A stretch of DNA of 49,590 nt from CAYZED01 sp964477445 (GCA_964477445.1 CAYZED010000021.1:1-49590), one strand, 5' to 3'; counted from the first letter of the stretch, positions 8,379 through 17,625 are shown. Numbers and translations are program-made. The notes: generated by a model not told the origin, from the sequence alone.

Positions 8379-8915
8379 CTATTCTTTAACTAGACTTAGT
8401 AGATTATCATCTAAGGCATAAAATAGCGGCACCACACATATTCCCTTATATTTTTCTGCGATCCTAACTGATTCTTTATAAACAAAATCAAGTTCATTAT
8501 CAATCTCAAATATTGGTGCGTAATTCATAAAATGCTCTTCAGCCCTCGTTCTATCCCAACCCACATTATCGCATAGTCCCTTAATAAACGCTTCTCTTTT
8601 CGAGACCAAATTAACCATTCCACAATTATCATGTGCAATCAGAGCAATGTACTTAATATCTCCTATCGCAATTGCGTATGATATTTTAAATTCACTATAC
8701 CGAAGGTTACCTCCACCAGTTCTCAAAATAAATGCAAAATTCTCAGGAATTCTTAGCTGTTTTCTATTATCCATACACATACCTACTAAAAGTTGTGCAT
8801 TTTCATATTTCAAAAATTCCTTATTAAAGTTCTGATACCTAATTAGTTCTCCAATTGGAGTATTTCTGTATTCTTTAGGAATCTGCTCTTCTGCTATAAT
8901 CTTATATAAGTTCAT
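8379..8915 (-). CDS. beta-carbonic-anhydrase-like protein
   Basis: A 178-residue protein with the zinc-site pattern of beta-carbonic anhydrases: C47-x-D49-x-R51 in GMCMDNR, then H95-x-x-C98 in AHDNCGM. This is the expected C-H-C zinc set with the Asp/Arg dyad. The intervening AFILRTGGGNLRYSEF also fits the family (usually RNAGG near here). Compared with classical enzymes the protein is compact and the motifs diverge (CMDNR for CSDSR), so CO2 hydration is inferred. It starts 30 bases after the RmuC stop codon on the same strand and is likely cotranscribed with it. Confidence 0.78.
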   Translation of the reverse strand: MNLYKIIAEEQIPKEYRNTPIGELIRYQNFNKEFLKYENAQLLVGMCMDNRKQLRIPENFAFILRTGGGNLRYSEFKISYAIAIGDIKYIALIAHDNCGMVNLVSKREAFIKGLCDNVGWDRTRAEEHFMNYAPIFEIDNELDFVYKESVRIAEKYKGICVVPLFYALDDNLLSLVKE

Positions 8916-8944
8916 TAGTCACCCTTATCCTGTAATATTTTTCT

Positions 8945-10456
8945 TTAATTATCATTGAATTCGCCATCCGAATTATTTAAGGCTTCTTCCGCATCTTCAT
9001 CTTCTGCCAAAATTTCTCCTAGAAGTTTCTTCGACTGTTCTCTAGGCATTTCAGCAACATTTCTAAGCTTTCTCTCTATTGCTCTTGATTTTGTGCCTGC
9101 AGACCCAATAGCATCGACAGCTTGTTCAAGCTTTTTCTTTGTTTTATCTAAGACATCTCCGAACTTTCCAAACTCAGTTTTAACAGCTCCAAGCAAATCC
9201 CAGACTTCGCTCGATCTTTTCTCAATTGCTAGAGTCCTGAAGCCCATCTGCAAGCTACTAAGGAACGCAACCAAATTAGATGGTCCAACTACTGAGATCT
9301 TAAGATCTCGTTGTAAATATTCAAACAGACCACTTCTTCTTAAAATTTCAGCATAAAGTCCTTCTGTCGGAACAAAAAGTATCGCAAAATCCGTAGTATG
9401 TGGTGGATTTATGTATTTATCTCTTATATCTTTGGCACTCTTTTTTACGGCATTCTCAAACTGCTTTGCGCAGCTTTCTATCTCTATATTAGTTAATTCT
9501 GGCGATCTATCGTATGCATCCTGCAACCTTTGGTAATCTTCTATCGGGAATTTTGAGTCAATTGGCAGAAGCACAGCTTCGTCATCCATGTTCCGACCAG
9601 GTAATTTTACTGCAAACTCAACGCGCTCATTGCTATTCGGCTTGGTCACCGCATTACTTTCATATTGTTCAGGTGACAAAATTTGTTCCAAAATACTTCC
9701 GAGTTGAATTTCGCCCAGAGTTCCTCTTGTTTTTACATTTGTCAAAACTTTCTTCAAATCGCCCACACCGTTAGCTAAAGTCTGCATTTCACCTAATCCT
9801 TTGTGAACTTGATCAAGTCTTTCACTTATCATTTTAAAGGAGTCATTGAAACGCTTTTCTACCGAAGCTTGCAGTTTTTCATCAACTGTAACTCTCATTT
9901 CTTCAAGCTTCTTTGAGTTTTCGTCCTGAAGAGTTTTGAGTTTATTTTCCATGGTTTCGCGTATTTTTTCAAGTTTTTCTTCTATTGAAACATTTAATTT
10001 CATCACCTCAGCCCTATTTTCTCTCGCGTGGTTAACTGAGTGATCTTCTAGTGATTTATATTTTTCTTCGTTGATTTTGTTTAAATTTTGTAGCTGTTTA
10101 GAGAAGTTTTCAAGATTATTACTTATTATTTCCCCAAAACTCTTAAAATTAGTAGCAGTTTCTTCTCTGTTTTCTTTAAGTAATCTGCTCATTTCTTCCC
10201 TGCTTTTACCAAATTCTTCCCTATTCCTAGAGATTTCTTCTCTAACACTGCCTTCAATTCGATTAACACCAATTTCAGTTCTATTGATGTCTGAGCGCAA
10301 AAGTTCTAATTTTGACCTTAATTCTTCAAGTTTAGCATTATTGTCTTTATTTGATGAATTCTTAAAATTTAAAAAAATGTTTATAATAATAAGAATTATA
10401 GCCATTCCAGATAAAAAAATTCCCAAAATCTCTGATCCATTTAATGTACTACCCAT
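8945..10456 (-). CDS. rmuC: RmuC family DNA recombination protein
   Basis: RmuC family proteins are associated with limiting inversions and recombination at short repeats, and carry a restriction-nuclease-like core. About 503 residues: an N-terminal membrane helix (about 7-28), a long coiled coil (about 35-240, many MRVTVDEKLQ-type heptads), then the conserved core (GTLGEIQLGSILEQIL, LPIDSKFPIEDY, FVPTEGLYAEIL). Start chosen at 10456 because GAGAAGGGG lies just upstream. The longer start at 10486 would sit inside the 36-bp palindrome that terminates the preceding gene. It likely forms a pair with the downstream carbonic-anhydrase-like gene. Confidence 0.92.
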   Translation of the reverse strand: MGSTLNGSEILGIFLSGMAIILIIINIFLNFKNSSNKDNNAKLEELRSKLELLRSDINRTEIGVNRIEGSVREEISRNREEFGKSREEMSRLLKENREETATNFKSFGEIISNNLENFSKQLQNLNKINEEKYKSLEDHSVNHARENRAEVMKLNVSIEEKLEKIRETMENKLKTLQDENSKKLEEMRVTVDEKLQASVEKRFNDSFKMISERLDQVHKGLGEMQTLANGVGDLKKVLTNVKTRGTLGEIQLGSILEQILSPEQYESNAVTKPNSNERVEFAVKLPGRNMDDEAVLLPIDSKFPIEDYQRLQDAYDRSPELTNIEIESCAKQFENAVKKSAKDIRDKYINPPHTTDFAILFVPTEGLYAEILRRSGLFEYLQRDLKISVVGPSNLVAFLSSLQMGFRTLAIEKRSSEVWDLLGAVKTEFGKFGDVLDKTKKKLEQAVDAIGSAGTKSRAIERKLRNVAEMPREQSKKLLGEILAEDEDAEEALNNSDGEFNDN

Positions 10457-10484
10457 AAAACCCCTTCTCTTTCCTTCCCTTTTC

Positions 10485-10520
10485 ATAAGAAAAGCTTCTT
10501 TTAAAAGAAGCTTTTCTTAT
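10485..10520 (-). terminator. 36-bp perfect palindrome, terminator of the DUF2177 gene
   Basis: ATAAGAAAAGCTTCTTTT (10485-10502) is followed without interruption by its exact reverse complement (10503-10520), giving an 18-bp-arm palindrome. It begins at the base after the DUF2177 stop codon. The 3' arm ends in CTTTTCTTAT on the minus strand. It marks the boundary before rmuC. Confidence 0.75.
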
Positions 10521-10946
10521 CTATTGAAACAATCGAATAATTAAGTAGCTAATAGTGGCCGTGCAGGCACTCACAAAGCTTCCCCAAACTAAATCGATTC
10601 CCGTAATTAGAAGTGGCCAATCTTTTACTGTCGCTAAATTTGTTAAATCATATGTCGCATATGTTACTAGTCCAAAAAAAGCTCCCACGAACATTGCATA
10701 CGTCCATGATTCCTTCGAAAGCGCTGGATTAATAACAAAAAACAAAAGAGCAATTACAAATAGTACGTAAAATATCAATGCAGCACCGAAATTAACCTTT
10801 GGTGCCATGAGATATCCTAGATGCTTAGCATAAAGGTTTTTTGCGATAAATAAAAGCCAAACCATATCAATCGTTAGAAATACCACTAGCGCAATAAAAA
10901 AATTCCTAAAATTCACTAGACTAAATGCACTCAAAAAATTTTCCAT
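10521..10946 (-). CDS. DUF2177 family membrane protein
   Basis: A 141-residue protein with four membrane helices that matches DUF2177 by its conserved pattern: an early TIDMVWLLFIAKNLY segment, ATYDLTNLATVKDWP near residue 100 and DLVWGSFVS near the C-terminus. Function of the family is unknown. The ATG at 10946 is preferred over the TTG at 10961 because GGAGG lies 8 bases before it, and the TTG is part of that site. It follows the DUF1295 gene on the same strand after an 84-bp gap and ends directly at a palindromic terminator. Confidence 0.88.
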   Translation of the reverse strand: MENFLSAFSLVNFRNFFIALVVFLTIDMVWLLFIAKNLYAKHLGYLMAPKVNFGAALIFYVLFVIALLFFVINPALSKESWTYAMFVGAFFGLVTYATYDLTNLATVKDWPLLITGIDLVWGSFVSACTATISYLIIRLFQ

Positions 10947-11030
10947 TTTAAAATCCTCCAAATTCTTATTTTGTTTGTCTTCTTGCTTTATTTACCATTT
11001 AATATCATTGTATATCAATTCAGTATTACT

Positions 11031-11825
11031 CTAATTTTTCTTAGGAAACCAAGGTATGAAAACACTCGTTTTCATAGAGTATTCTAAAAATCCCGGCTTT
11101 TCCTTCATGGATTTTTCGAGAAGTGGTACTCCTGATATGAATAGCAAAAGGAACGTAATGGTAACAGGACTTATTACTGAGAAAATAGAGGCATTCCCTG
11201 AAACAGCGATAATAAATATTCCCCACCACATCGTCGCCTCACCAAAATAATTTGGATGTCTCGTGATACTCCATAAACCTTTGTCCATTATTTTGCCTTT
11301 ATTTTCTGGGTTTTTTATAAATAATTTAAGTTGATAATCTCCTAGCGCTTCAAATATAAATCCACAAATCCATACCGCTATTCCAATACACATTATTATT
11401 ACACTGAATAGCCCTTTTTTCATATCAGACATTGACAAATATATTACTGATAGCGAAATTAGATACATGAAAAATCCTTGTAATAAATATACTTGTAAAA
11501 ATGCTCTTGGGATTACCCACTTTCCCCATTCGCTTCTCCACTGTGCGTATCTGAAATCTTCTTTTTTTCCGATATTTCTTTTTAAAATATGATAAAAAAG
11601 CCTAAGTCCCCAAATACTAACCAATAATACCGAAACTAAAAATGGCATTTTTTCATATAAATTTATTGGATTCATAAGTATTTCAACTTTGAAAAAAGAA
11701 TACCACGCTATGATAACAAACCCTATTCCCCAACCCATATCAACTATTGAGTTGTTTTTTATTATTGTGCCAACCACAAAGAAAAGTGTGAAGTAGACCA
11801 ATATTACTATCGCTGTTTCTAACAT
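11031..11825 (-). CDS. DUF1295 / steroid 5-alpha-reductase-like membrane protein
   Basis: A 264-residue membrane protein with about seven helices. The C-terminal signature KGLWSITRHPNYFGEATMWW is the SAM/NADPH-binding-type motif shared by DUF1295, isoprenylcysteine methyltransferase-like and steroid 5-alpha-reductase-like proteins. The substrate is unknown; lipid or isoprenoid modification is a reasonable inference. A strong AAAGGAGG site lies 9 bases before the ATG. It starts 39 bases after the DAK2-DegV stop codon and is probably cotranscribed with it, which also suggests a lipid context. Confidence 0.85.
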   Translation of the reverse strand: MLETAIVILVYFTLFFVVGTIIKNNSIVDMGWGIGFVIIAWYSFFKVEILMNPINLYEKMPFLVSVLLVSIWGLRLFYHILKRNIGKKEDFRYAQWRSEWGKWVIPRAFLQVYLLQGFFMYLISLSVIYLSMSDMKKGLFSVIIMCIGIAVWICGFIFEALGDYQLKLFIKNPENKGKIMDKGLWSITRHPNYFGEATMWWGIFIIAVSGNASIFSVISPVTITFLLLFISGVPLLEKSMKEKPGFLEYSMKTSVFIPWFPKKN

Positions 11826-11864
11826 TAACTTATCCTCCTTTAATTAACTTAAAAAACATACTTA

Positions 11865-13730
11865 TTATTTTTCGGTAATAAATGAGATTGCGACACATCC
11901 TTCGCCAGAGTGAATCGCAGTAACAGCTGAGATTTCTGTTAAAAAAACTGGCTCTTTCCCTGTTAATCTTACCATGAAATTTCTGTATTCTTCGGCTAAT
12001 GAAATATTGTCAGCGTGTACGATACTATAACTACTTATCCCTTTTTCTTTTTTTGTTTTTTTCAATAAATTAAAAATCTTTTTTGTTATACCTTTTTTAC
12101 TAAAACTAACACCAAAAGCTGTCCCATTTCCTTCTGCATCTAGCGTCATAATAGGTCTGGCGCCTAAAAAGTTGCCAATCTTACCGATTTTCGGAGGAAC
12201 TCTTCCACCTTTTACTGCATAATCCAGAGTCTCTAAGCAAACATAAATTTTTGTTTTAGTAATTATTTCTTTGAGATTTTTTACAATATCATCTAATTCC
12301 AACCCATCTTTCAGCATCTTTGAAGCTTCATTAACAATTAGTGCCTCAGCTCCCGAGTTTAGTTTGCTATCAACGACCTCGATGGTTTTCCCTTTTAGGA
12401 GATCCGGATTTTCTTCTTTTAGTAATCGTATTACTAGATTAATGGTGCTAAGCGTTCCACTTAACCTTCCCGAAACTGGCACTATTATTATATTATCATA
12501 GTTTTCTAAAATCTTTGTTAAGATGTTTTCTATTAACAAAGGAGATGGAAGTGAGCTAACTGGGTATTCTACGCCAGATTTTATTTCTCTAAAAAGATCT
12601 GATAAAAAAATCGTCTTCTTATCAACATACGCAATATCCTCAATTATTAAAGAAAGAGGGATTACATGGATTTGATTTTCTAGCATAAACTCATCAGAAA
12701 TATCCGCAATTGAATCTGTCAAAATCGCCGTATTAAATAATCTGTTTCTCTTAATATTGTTTTGAAATAACATATCATCGATTTTTTGTTCAATTATTCT
12801 GCCATATTTTTTAAGCAAAAACACTACTTGATTCGGTACATTTGAGTGTATATGAACTCTGCAGTTCTTTTCAAATATAGATACAATAAGTGAATCTCCT
12901 AAATTTTTTAACTCCTCTTTGATTTCGTTTTCTAAAAGCGTAATTTCATATTCCACTCCTGAGTTAGTATTGTTAATTTCTAAAACGACTTCAGTGCAAA
13001 ATCTAAAAGAAATAATATCATTTGCATTAAAATATTTTTCGTCGGTATCGCTTTTTTTATCAATATCTTCTTTGTTTTCGATACGGTTTTTCGCACTCAT
13101 CTTAATAATCGTTTCATCAATTTTTTCACCATTCAAAAATCTATTAATACCTTTTAGAAATTTCACAAATCCTTCAGCTCCAGAATCAACAACGTTATTC
13201 TTCTTTAGTACTTCTAGTTTTTCTTTCGTTGCTTCCAGTGAAGTTACTGCGCATTTATATGCATCCGCCATCATTTCTTCAATTTTTGAATATTTATCCC
13301 TGTTCAAATGTAAAAAATTTGCCCAGTCCTTTATAACGCTTATCATTGTTCCTTCAACAGGATTTTCGATAATTTCATATAAATGAAACACAGCATCTCT
13401 TGATAACTCCGCGAACTCTCTAAGATTAACCAATTCGAAATTTTTACATTTTATGGCAAGGCCTTTAAAATATGAAGCAAAAATTATACCTGAGTTACCG
13501 CGTGCATGCCTCAACCCAGCCAGAGAAATTTCACTTAACATTTTCCCAAAATATTTCTCGTCAACAGTCTTTTCTACCATAGCTCTTAAAGTTGTGGTTA
13601 AATTGTCACCGGTATCACCGTCGGCTACTGGAAAAACATTAATATTATTTAAGTGCTTCCGATTTCCCTCTACTTCTCTCATGCCAAATAAAAACCAATT
13701 TCTAAGAGCAATTCCATCTATACTGTCCAT
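11865..13730 (-). CDS. DAK2-DegV fusion protein (FakA/FakB-like fatty acid kinase)
   Basis: A 621-residue fusion. The N-terminal third is a DAK2/FakA ATP-binding domain with the nucleotide and Mg motif NVFPVADGDTGDNL. A middle FakA-C-like segment (about 215-330) follows. The C-terminal half is a complete DegV fatty-acid-binding domain (AILTDSIADIS, VSGRLSGTLSTIN, AVKGGRVPPKIGKI, ending with EISAVTAIHSGEGC). In most Firmicutes FakA (kinase) and FakB (acyl carrier) are separate proteins that phosphorylate exogenous fatty acids for phospholipid synthesis, so a covalent kinase-carrier pair is the natural reading. ATG at 13730 is chosen because GAGAGG precedes it. The longer start at 13787 lies inside a hairpin. 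Confidence 0.9.
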   Translation of the reverse strand: MDSIDGIALRNWFLFGMREVEGNRKHLNNINVFPVADGDTGDNLTTTLRAMVEKTVDEKYFGKMLSEISLAGLRHARGNSGIIFASYFKGLAIKCKNFELVNLREFAELSRDAVFHLYEIIENPVEGTMISVIKDWANFLHLNRDKYSKIEEMMADAYKCAVTSLEATKEKLEVLKKNNVVDSGAEGFVKFLKGINRFLNGEKIDETIIKMSAKNRIENKEDIDKKSDTDEKYFNANDIISFRFCTEVVLEINNTNSGVEYEITLLENEIKEELKNLGDSLIVSIFEKNCRVHIHSNVPNQVVFLLKKYGRIIEQKIDDMLFQNNIKRNRLFNTAILTDSIADISDEFMLENQIHVIPLSLIIEDIAYVDKKTIFLSDLFREIKSGVEYPVSSLPSPLLIENILTKILENYDNIIIVPVSGRLSGTLSTINLVIRLLKEENPDLLKGKTIEVVDSKLNSGAEALIVNEASKMLKDGLELDDIVKNLKEIITKTKIYVCLETLDYAVKGGRVPPKIGKIGNFLGARPIMTLDAEGNGTAFGVSFSKKGITKKIFNLLKKTKKEKGISSYSIVHADNISLAEEYRNFMVRLTGKEPVFLTEISAVTAIHSGEGCVAISFITEK

Positions 13731-13779
13731 TTTAAAACCTCTCTTTTGAATCCAATTAATATATAATATTAAAATTAAT

Positions 13780-13812
13780 GGATGCAATAAATTTTTCAGT
13801 ATTATTGCATCC
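13780..13812 (-). terminator. hairpin downstream of the second chemoreceptor gene
   Basis: GGATGCAATAA (13780-13790) pairs perfectly with TTATTGCATCC (13802-13812) around an 11-base loop. It lies between the chemoreceptor stop (13854) and the DAK2-DegV start (13730). The following T-rich stretch is weak, so termination may be partial. Confidence 0.6.
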
Positions 13813-13853
13813 GGAATAATAAATGTTACGTTTAATATCTTAAGCTAAGTAAT

Positions 13854-15458
13854 TCACTCTGCCAAAGATACAGCGGCAAAAATATACCCTTTATGCTCAT
13901 TCCCTCTAAAAACAGGAAGCATGAAAGTAATTACATAATTCTTTGTCTTTGGAGAAATCATGCGCTCTCCAATACCCTCTATATTCTGTTTTGATTTTAC
14001 AAAAAAATCAGATTTTGAGGCATCAACTGCAAGCTCTCTCTCACTGAGCGTAAAAGATGCTCCGCGATACCGCCCTTCCCCATTTATATAAAAACAATCC
14101 TCTATCATAGTATTTGTTTTGGCAAATTCTCTAAATAGGCCTGATACTTCTTCCATACTGCCACTGAACAATGTATCGTTTTTTGCTAGGTTTCTGAGAG
14201 GATCCATGGCATCTTCAACCCTTTTATTTAAAGCATCAGTCATACTAAAATTAACAAAAAGTTTGTCAACCTTTTCTATTATATATCCAACCGCATCTTC
14301 CATCTTAGAAATTGAAAATGATATTTCTTCGATAGATTCAAGTTCCAATTGGATTGCGGCATTTATCTCTTCAGTAACTGCTGCATTAGTTTCAGTGCTA
14401 TCGTTTATCAACGAAAACGCCTGCACTGCGCTCTTTACGTTTTCAAATTGCTCTGCCGTAAGTCTTTTAATATCATCCGCATTCTTTAAGCTTTCATTAA
14501 TCGCATTTGTAATCTCATACGAGTTTTTTTGTGTTTCTTCAGCGAAGCTTGTGTTTTCAGAAATCAACGAACTTTCATGTAAAATATGTCTATTCAGTTC
14601 CTTAAGGCCATTTATTGCATTATTTAAAGTAGTCTCAATGTTTTCAGCTGAAGTTGCTGAGTCTGCTGCTAATTTCCCAACTTCAGTTGCTACAACTGCG
14701 AAACCTTTACCAGCCTCACCTGCTCTAGCAGCTTCTATAGATGCATTTAGTGAAAGCATCTTTGTCTGACTCGCTATAGATTTTATAGCTTCGTTAATTT
14801 TGTTAATCTCACTTATTAGTAAGTTTAAACTATCCGTTTCAGCAAGTACATTTTTATTATATTCATCTAGCTCTTTAAGCTTATTTGTTATGCTCGAGAA
14901 CATGGAAATGCTTTTTTCTACAGCTATGTAGCCATTATTCAAAGAATCATAACTTTTAACAGAGTTCATTCTGATTTCTTCACCTTTCTCAGAAATAAAT
15001 TCTAAGCGGTTTTTTATTTCAACTGAAGAAGAAACCTGAACAGTAGTAGATTCAGCAATGCTTTCAACTGTTTTTGTTATTTCTGATGCGGATTCCTTTA
15101 GAGAAGTAGCTTGATTTGCTACATTATCAGACAAGCTTTTTGTGTAACTCGCCGCAGATTTTGATTCCGAAAACAGGGCTCTTGAGTTTCCAATAAAATT
15201 ATTCACATCGCTAATTAATATGTCCAGTTCTTTAACTCTTGTTTCTTTTAGCACAAGATTGATTTGGCCGTTAATCAATTTCTTCATATCTGCACTGGTC
15301 TTTTTTAAACTAGCTATCAAAGCCGTATTTAAAATAAAGTTAAGAATCGCCCCCACTGTCAGTAATCCTACCACTACATAAAAATAACCATGAAATACTA
15401 TCGCTAGAATAAAAAGTATTACCAAAATTAATGTCTGAAATCTCTGTAAAATATTCAT
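13854..15458 (-). CDS. methyl-accepting chemotaxis protein with C-terminal sensor-like domain
   Basis: A 534-residue chemoreceptor with inverted architecture. Two close N-terminal membrane helices (about 8-45) have almost no loop between them, so there is no extracellular sensor. A coiled-coil signalling domain follows (about 100-415), with the tip SQTKMLSLNASIEAARAG. After it comes a roughly 110-residue C-terminal domain (about 425-534) with a Cache/PAS-like pattern: CFYINGEGRYRGAS, MISPKTKNYVITFMLPVFRG and a final GYIFAAVSLAE. The receptor would therefore sense a cytoplasmic or membrane-proximal cue. GGAGG lies 6 bases before the ATG, with a good sigma-A promoter upstream. Confidence 0.85.
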   Translation of the reverse strand: MNILQRFQTLILVILFILAIVFHGYFYVVVGLLTVGAILNFILNTALIASLKKTSADMKKLINGQINLVLKETRVKELDILISDVNNFIGNSRALFSESKSAASYTKSLSDNVANQATSLKESASEITKTVESIAESTTVQVSSSVEIKNRLEFISEKGEEIRMNSVKSYDSLNNGYIAVEKSISMFSSITNKLKELDEYNKNVLAETDSLNLLISEINKINEAIKSIASQTKMLSLNASIEAARAGEAGKGFAVVATEVGKLAADSATSAENIETTLNNAINGLKELNRHILHESSLISENTSFAEETQKNSYEITNAINESLKNADDIKRLTAEQFENVKSAVQAFSLINDSTETNAAVTEEINAAIQLELESIEEISFSISKMEDAVGYIIEKVDKLFVNFSMTDALNKRVEDAMDPLRNLAKNDTLFSGSMEEVSGLFREFAKTNTMIEDCFYINGEGRYRGASFTLSERELAVDASKSDFFVKSKQNIEGIGERMISPKTKNYVITFMLPVFRGNEHKGYIFAAVSLAE

Positions 15459-15527
15459 GTCAAACCTCCTGCTAATGGGTTAATTGAAATGTTAAAAACC
15501 CTTACTCATTAATAAAAACTTACAACA

Positions 15528-15557
15528 ATTATACATCTTTTATATAATAAATTTCAA
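15528..15557 (-). promoter_or_regulatory. sigma-A promoter of the second chemoreceptor gene
   Basis: On the minus strand TTGAAA (15552-15557), an 18-base spacer and a perfect TATAAT (15528-15533). It lies about 70 bases before the start codon, between the ung stop and the chemoreceptor. The 5' leader holds an imperfect GGGTT/AACCC hairpin. Confidence 0.75.
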
Positions 15558-15565
15558 CAAAAAAA

Positions 15566-16234
15566 CTATAAGTCCCAATCTATTTCCGATATCGCATTGT
15601 CTCTCAAGAAAGTATTAGCCTGACTGAATGGTTTACTACCAAAAAAACCACGATAAGCAGATAAAGGACTTGGATGTGGTGCTGTTAATACTAAATGTTT
15701 TTTATTATCTAGTAAACTTTTTTTTGATTGAGCAGGCATCCCCCAAAGAAAAATTACGAGTGGGCGTTCCTGCTGATTTATTAATCTAATAATCTCATCC
15801 GTGAATACTTCCCAACCTTTGCCTTTGTGAGAATTTGCCTCATGGGCGCGAACAGTGAGTACGGTATTAAGTAATAGCACTCCTTGATCAGCCCATTTTT
15901 TTAAGTATCCATTAGTAGGGATTTCACATCCCAAATCGTCGTGAAGTTCTTTATAAATATTTTTTAGGGATGGTGGAATTTTTTGTCCTAATGGGACTGA
16001 AAAAGATAATCCGTGAGCTTGGTTTTCTTCGTGATATGGGTCTTGACCTAAAATTAATACTTTAAGATTTGCTAGAGATGTATAGTTAAGTGCATTAAAA
16101 ATATTATCTTTTTCAGGATAAATTTCCTTTGTATTATATTCTTGCTCTATAAACTTCATAAGATTAATGTAATAATCTTTTTTATATTCTTCCTTAATGT
16201 ACTCATCCCAATCACTGTTAATCATATTTATCAT
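15566..16234 (-). CDS. ung: uracil-DNA glycosylase, family 1
   Basis: Base-excision repair enzyme removing uracil from DNA. 222 residues, the normal length. The catalytic water-activating loop is LILGQDPYHE (Asp65) and the DNA-intercalating loop is APHPSPLSAYRGFFGS, both canonical. The middle segment WADQGVLLLNTVLTVRAHEANSHKGKGW is also typical. Start at 16234 is likely, with GAAGGG 13 bases upstream; an in-frame ATG three codons later is possible. It is separate from the downstream chemoreceptor, which has its own promoter. Confidence 0.97.
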   Translation of the reverse strand: MINMINSDWDEYIKEEYKKDYYINLMKFIEQEYNTKEIYPEKDNIFNALNYTSLANLKVLILGQDPYHEENQAHGLSFSVPLGQKIPPSLKNIYKELHDDLGCEIPTNGYLKKWADQGVLLLNTVLTVRAHEANSHKGKGWEVFTDEIIRLINQQERPLVIFLWGMPAQSKKSLLDNKKHLVLTAPHPSPLSAYRGFFGSKPFSQANTFLRDNAISEIDWDL

Positions 16235-16373
16235 ACTTATTCTTGCCCTTCAGTATTATCTAATATTTGCGATTCCTAAAACAAGTATACGGGTATAAAT
16301 ATAAAAAAGAAATCATTTATAGTTCATATTGTAGAAAAAAACATAATAATTTAATATAAACGGATTTTTTCGC

Positions 16374-16401
16374 TAAACATTGCTACAATTGATTCCGACA
16401 A
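16374..16401 (+). promoter_or_regulatory. candidate promoter of the first HD-GYP gene
   Basis: Two overlapping readings exist. One is a sigma-D-like pair, TAAA (16374-16377), 16 bases, then TCCGACAA (16394-16401), six of eight matches to the flagellar-type -10. The other is an extended sigma-A -10, TGC plus TACAAT (16382-16389), without a good -35. A flagellar promoter would fit a c-di-GMP gene in a motile organism, but the match is imperfect. Confidence 0.35.
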
Positions 16402-16485
16402 AGTAAATGAGTAATATCAATGAAAGTACTACTTCGACGTGTATCTAACAGCAACCATTTGATACACAGAATTTAAGAGGCAGAC

Positions 16486-17574
16486 ATGGAAAAAACTTAT
16501 TTAAGCGCAGTACCATCAGGTGCAGTAATCGGAAAAGATGTATATGGAATGGATGGCGTGCTTCTAATACCAAAAGGGGCAACATTTAAAGATCATTACA
16601 CCCAGAGTTTTAGGAACAAGGGTGTAACTTCGTTGTTCGTTGATAAAAGTGGTTCACTGAAAAAAGATACCATCGAAGAAATTCGTGCTTCAATGGAAAT
16701 TTCTGATATAATTCATGATAAAACACGAACCCAAGCTATTAATCAGGTCAAAAAAACTATCGTAAATTTCAGTTGCGCTAGCGGTATAAATATTTCAAAA
16801 CTGAGTAAGATTGTCTCTGATATGATCGAGCAAATACTTGAAAAAAAAGACTTTGTCTTTGCGCTTTCTCAGCTAAGATCTATTGATGACTACACATATA
16901 AGCATTCTGTAAATGTAGGTGTAATATCTCTCTTAATCGGAACCGACCTAAAACTTGACAGTAAGGCGCTAATGGATCTAGGAATTGGAGCAATTCTTCA
17001 TGACATTGGTAAAGTCCTAATATCTGAAGATATTTTGAAGAAGCCCACTAAATTAACTTACGAAGAGTTTCAAGAAATAAAGAAACATCCCCAGTATGGT
17101 TATGATATTCTAAAACAATCAAACGTAAGTGAAGATGCCGCCCAAATAGCACTCTATCACCATGAGAAAGTGAATGGAACTGGCTATACTAGTGGACTAA
17201 AAAGCTCAGATATACCTCTCTTCTCGAGAATAGTAGCCATTGCTGATGTATATGATGCAATGTCAAATGATAGAATATATCAAAAAAAGAAGACCCCTGA
17301 TATAGTTTATTCAGAAATTACACATGCAAGCAACACACATTTCGATAGTAACATCATGGAAACCTTCTGTAAACATCTCAGTATCTACCCTAATGGCACT
17401 GGAATCGTTCTCAATACTAATCATAAAGGAATGGTTCTTTCTCAAAATCGGATGTATCCTGAAAGTCCTGTAGTCAGGATATTCAAGAATGATCGAAGCG
17501 ATTTATCAAAACTTTATGTCGACATTGATTTATCTTTATCCTCAAACCTATTTATAAAAAATGCATTTATTTAA
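16486..17574 (+). CDS. HD-GYP domain protein, GYT variant
   Basis: Putative c-di-GMP phosphodiesterase of 362 residues. The N-terminal domain (about 1-60) has the DUF3391-like pattern IGKDVYGMDGVLLIPKG. The HD-GYP domain (about 125-320) keeps the early His in YTYKHSVNVG, HDIGK (H172, D173), HHE (H225, H226, E227) and IADVYDA. The GYP loop reads GYT (233-235). The metal site is therefore intact, but the loop that names the family is altered, which may change substrate preference. GAGG sits 5 bases before the ATG. A clear terminator follows, so it is separately transcribed from the next HD-GYP gene. Confidence 0.88.
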   Translation: MEKTYLSAVPSGAVIGKDVYGMDGVLLIPKGATFKDHYTQSFRNKGVTSLFVDKSGSLKKDTIEEIRASMEISDIIHDKTRTQAINQVKKTIVNFSCASGINISKLSKIVSDMIEQILEKKDFVFALSQLRSIDDYTYKHSVNVGVISLLIGTDLKLDSKALMDLGIGAILHDIGKVLISEDILKKPTKLTYEEFQEIKKHPQYGYDILKQSNVSEDAAQIALYHHEKVNGTGYTSGLKSSDIPLFSRIVAIADVYDAMSNDRIYQKKKTPDIVYSEITHASNTHFDSNIMETFCKHLSIYPNGTGIVLNTNHKGMVLSQNRMYPESPVVRIFKNDRSDLSKLYVDIDLSLSSNLFIKNAFI

Positions 17575-17613
17575 AGAACTGATTTAGCATTGCTGGATTG
17601 GTTCTTTTTTTTT
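17574..17613 (+). terminator. intrinsic terminator of the first HD-GYP gene
   Basis: AAGAACTGAT (17574-17583) pairs with ATTGGTTCTT (17597-17606), including two G-T wobbles, and is followed by a long T run to 17613. Confidence 0.8.
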
Positions 17614-17625
17614 ACTTCCAATTCA

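Noticed and set aside
13730..13787. Longer N-terminus for the DAK2-DegV protein
   Set aside because: The extra 19 codons begin inside a perfect hairpin, and a good ribosome site precedes the ATG at 13730.
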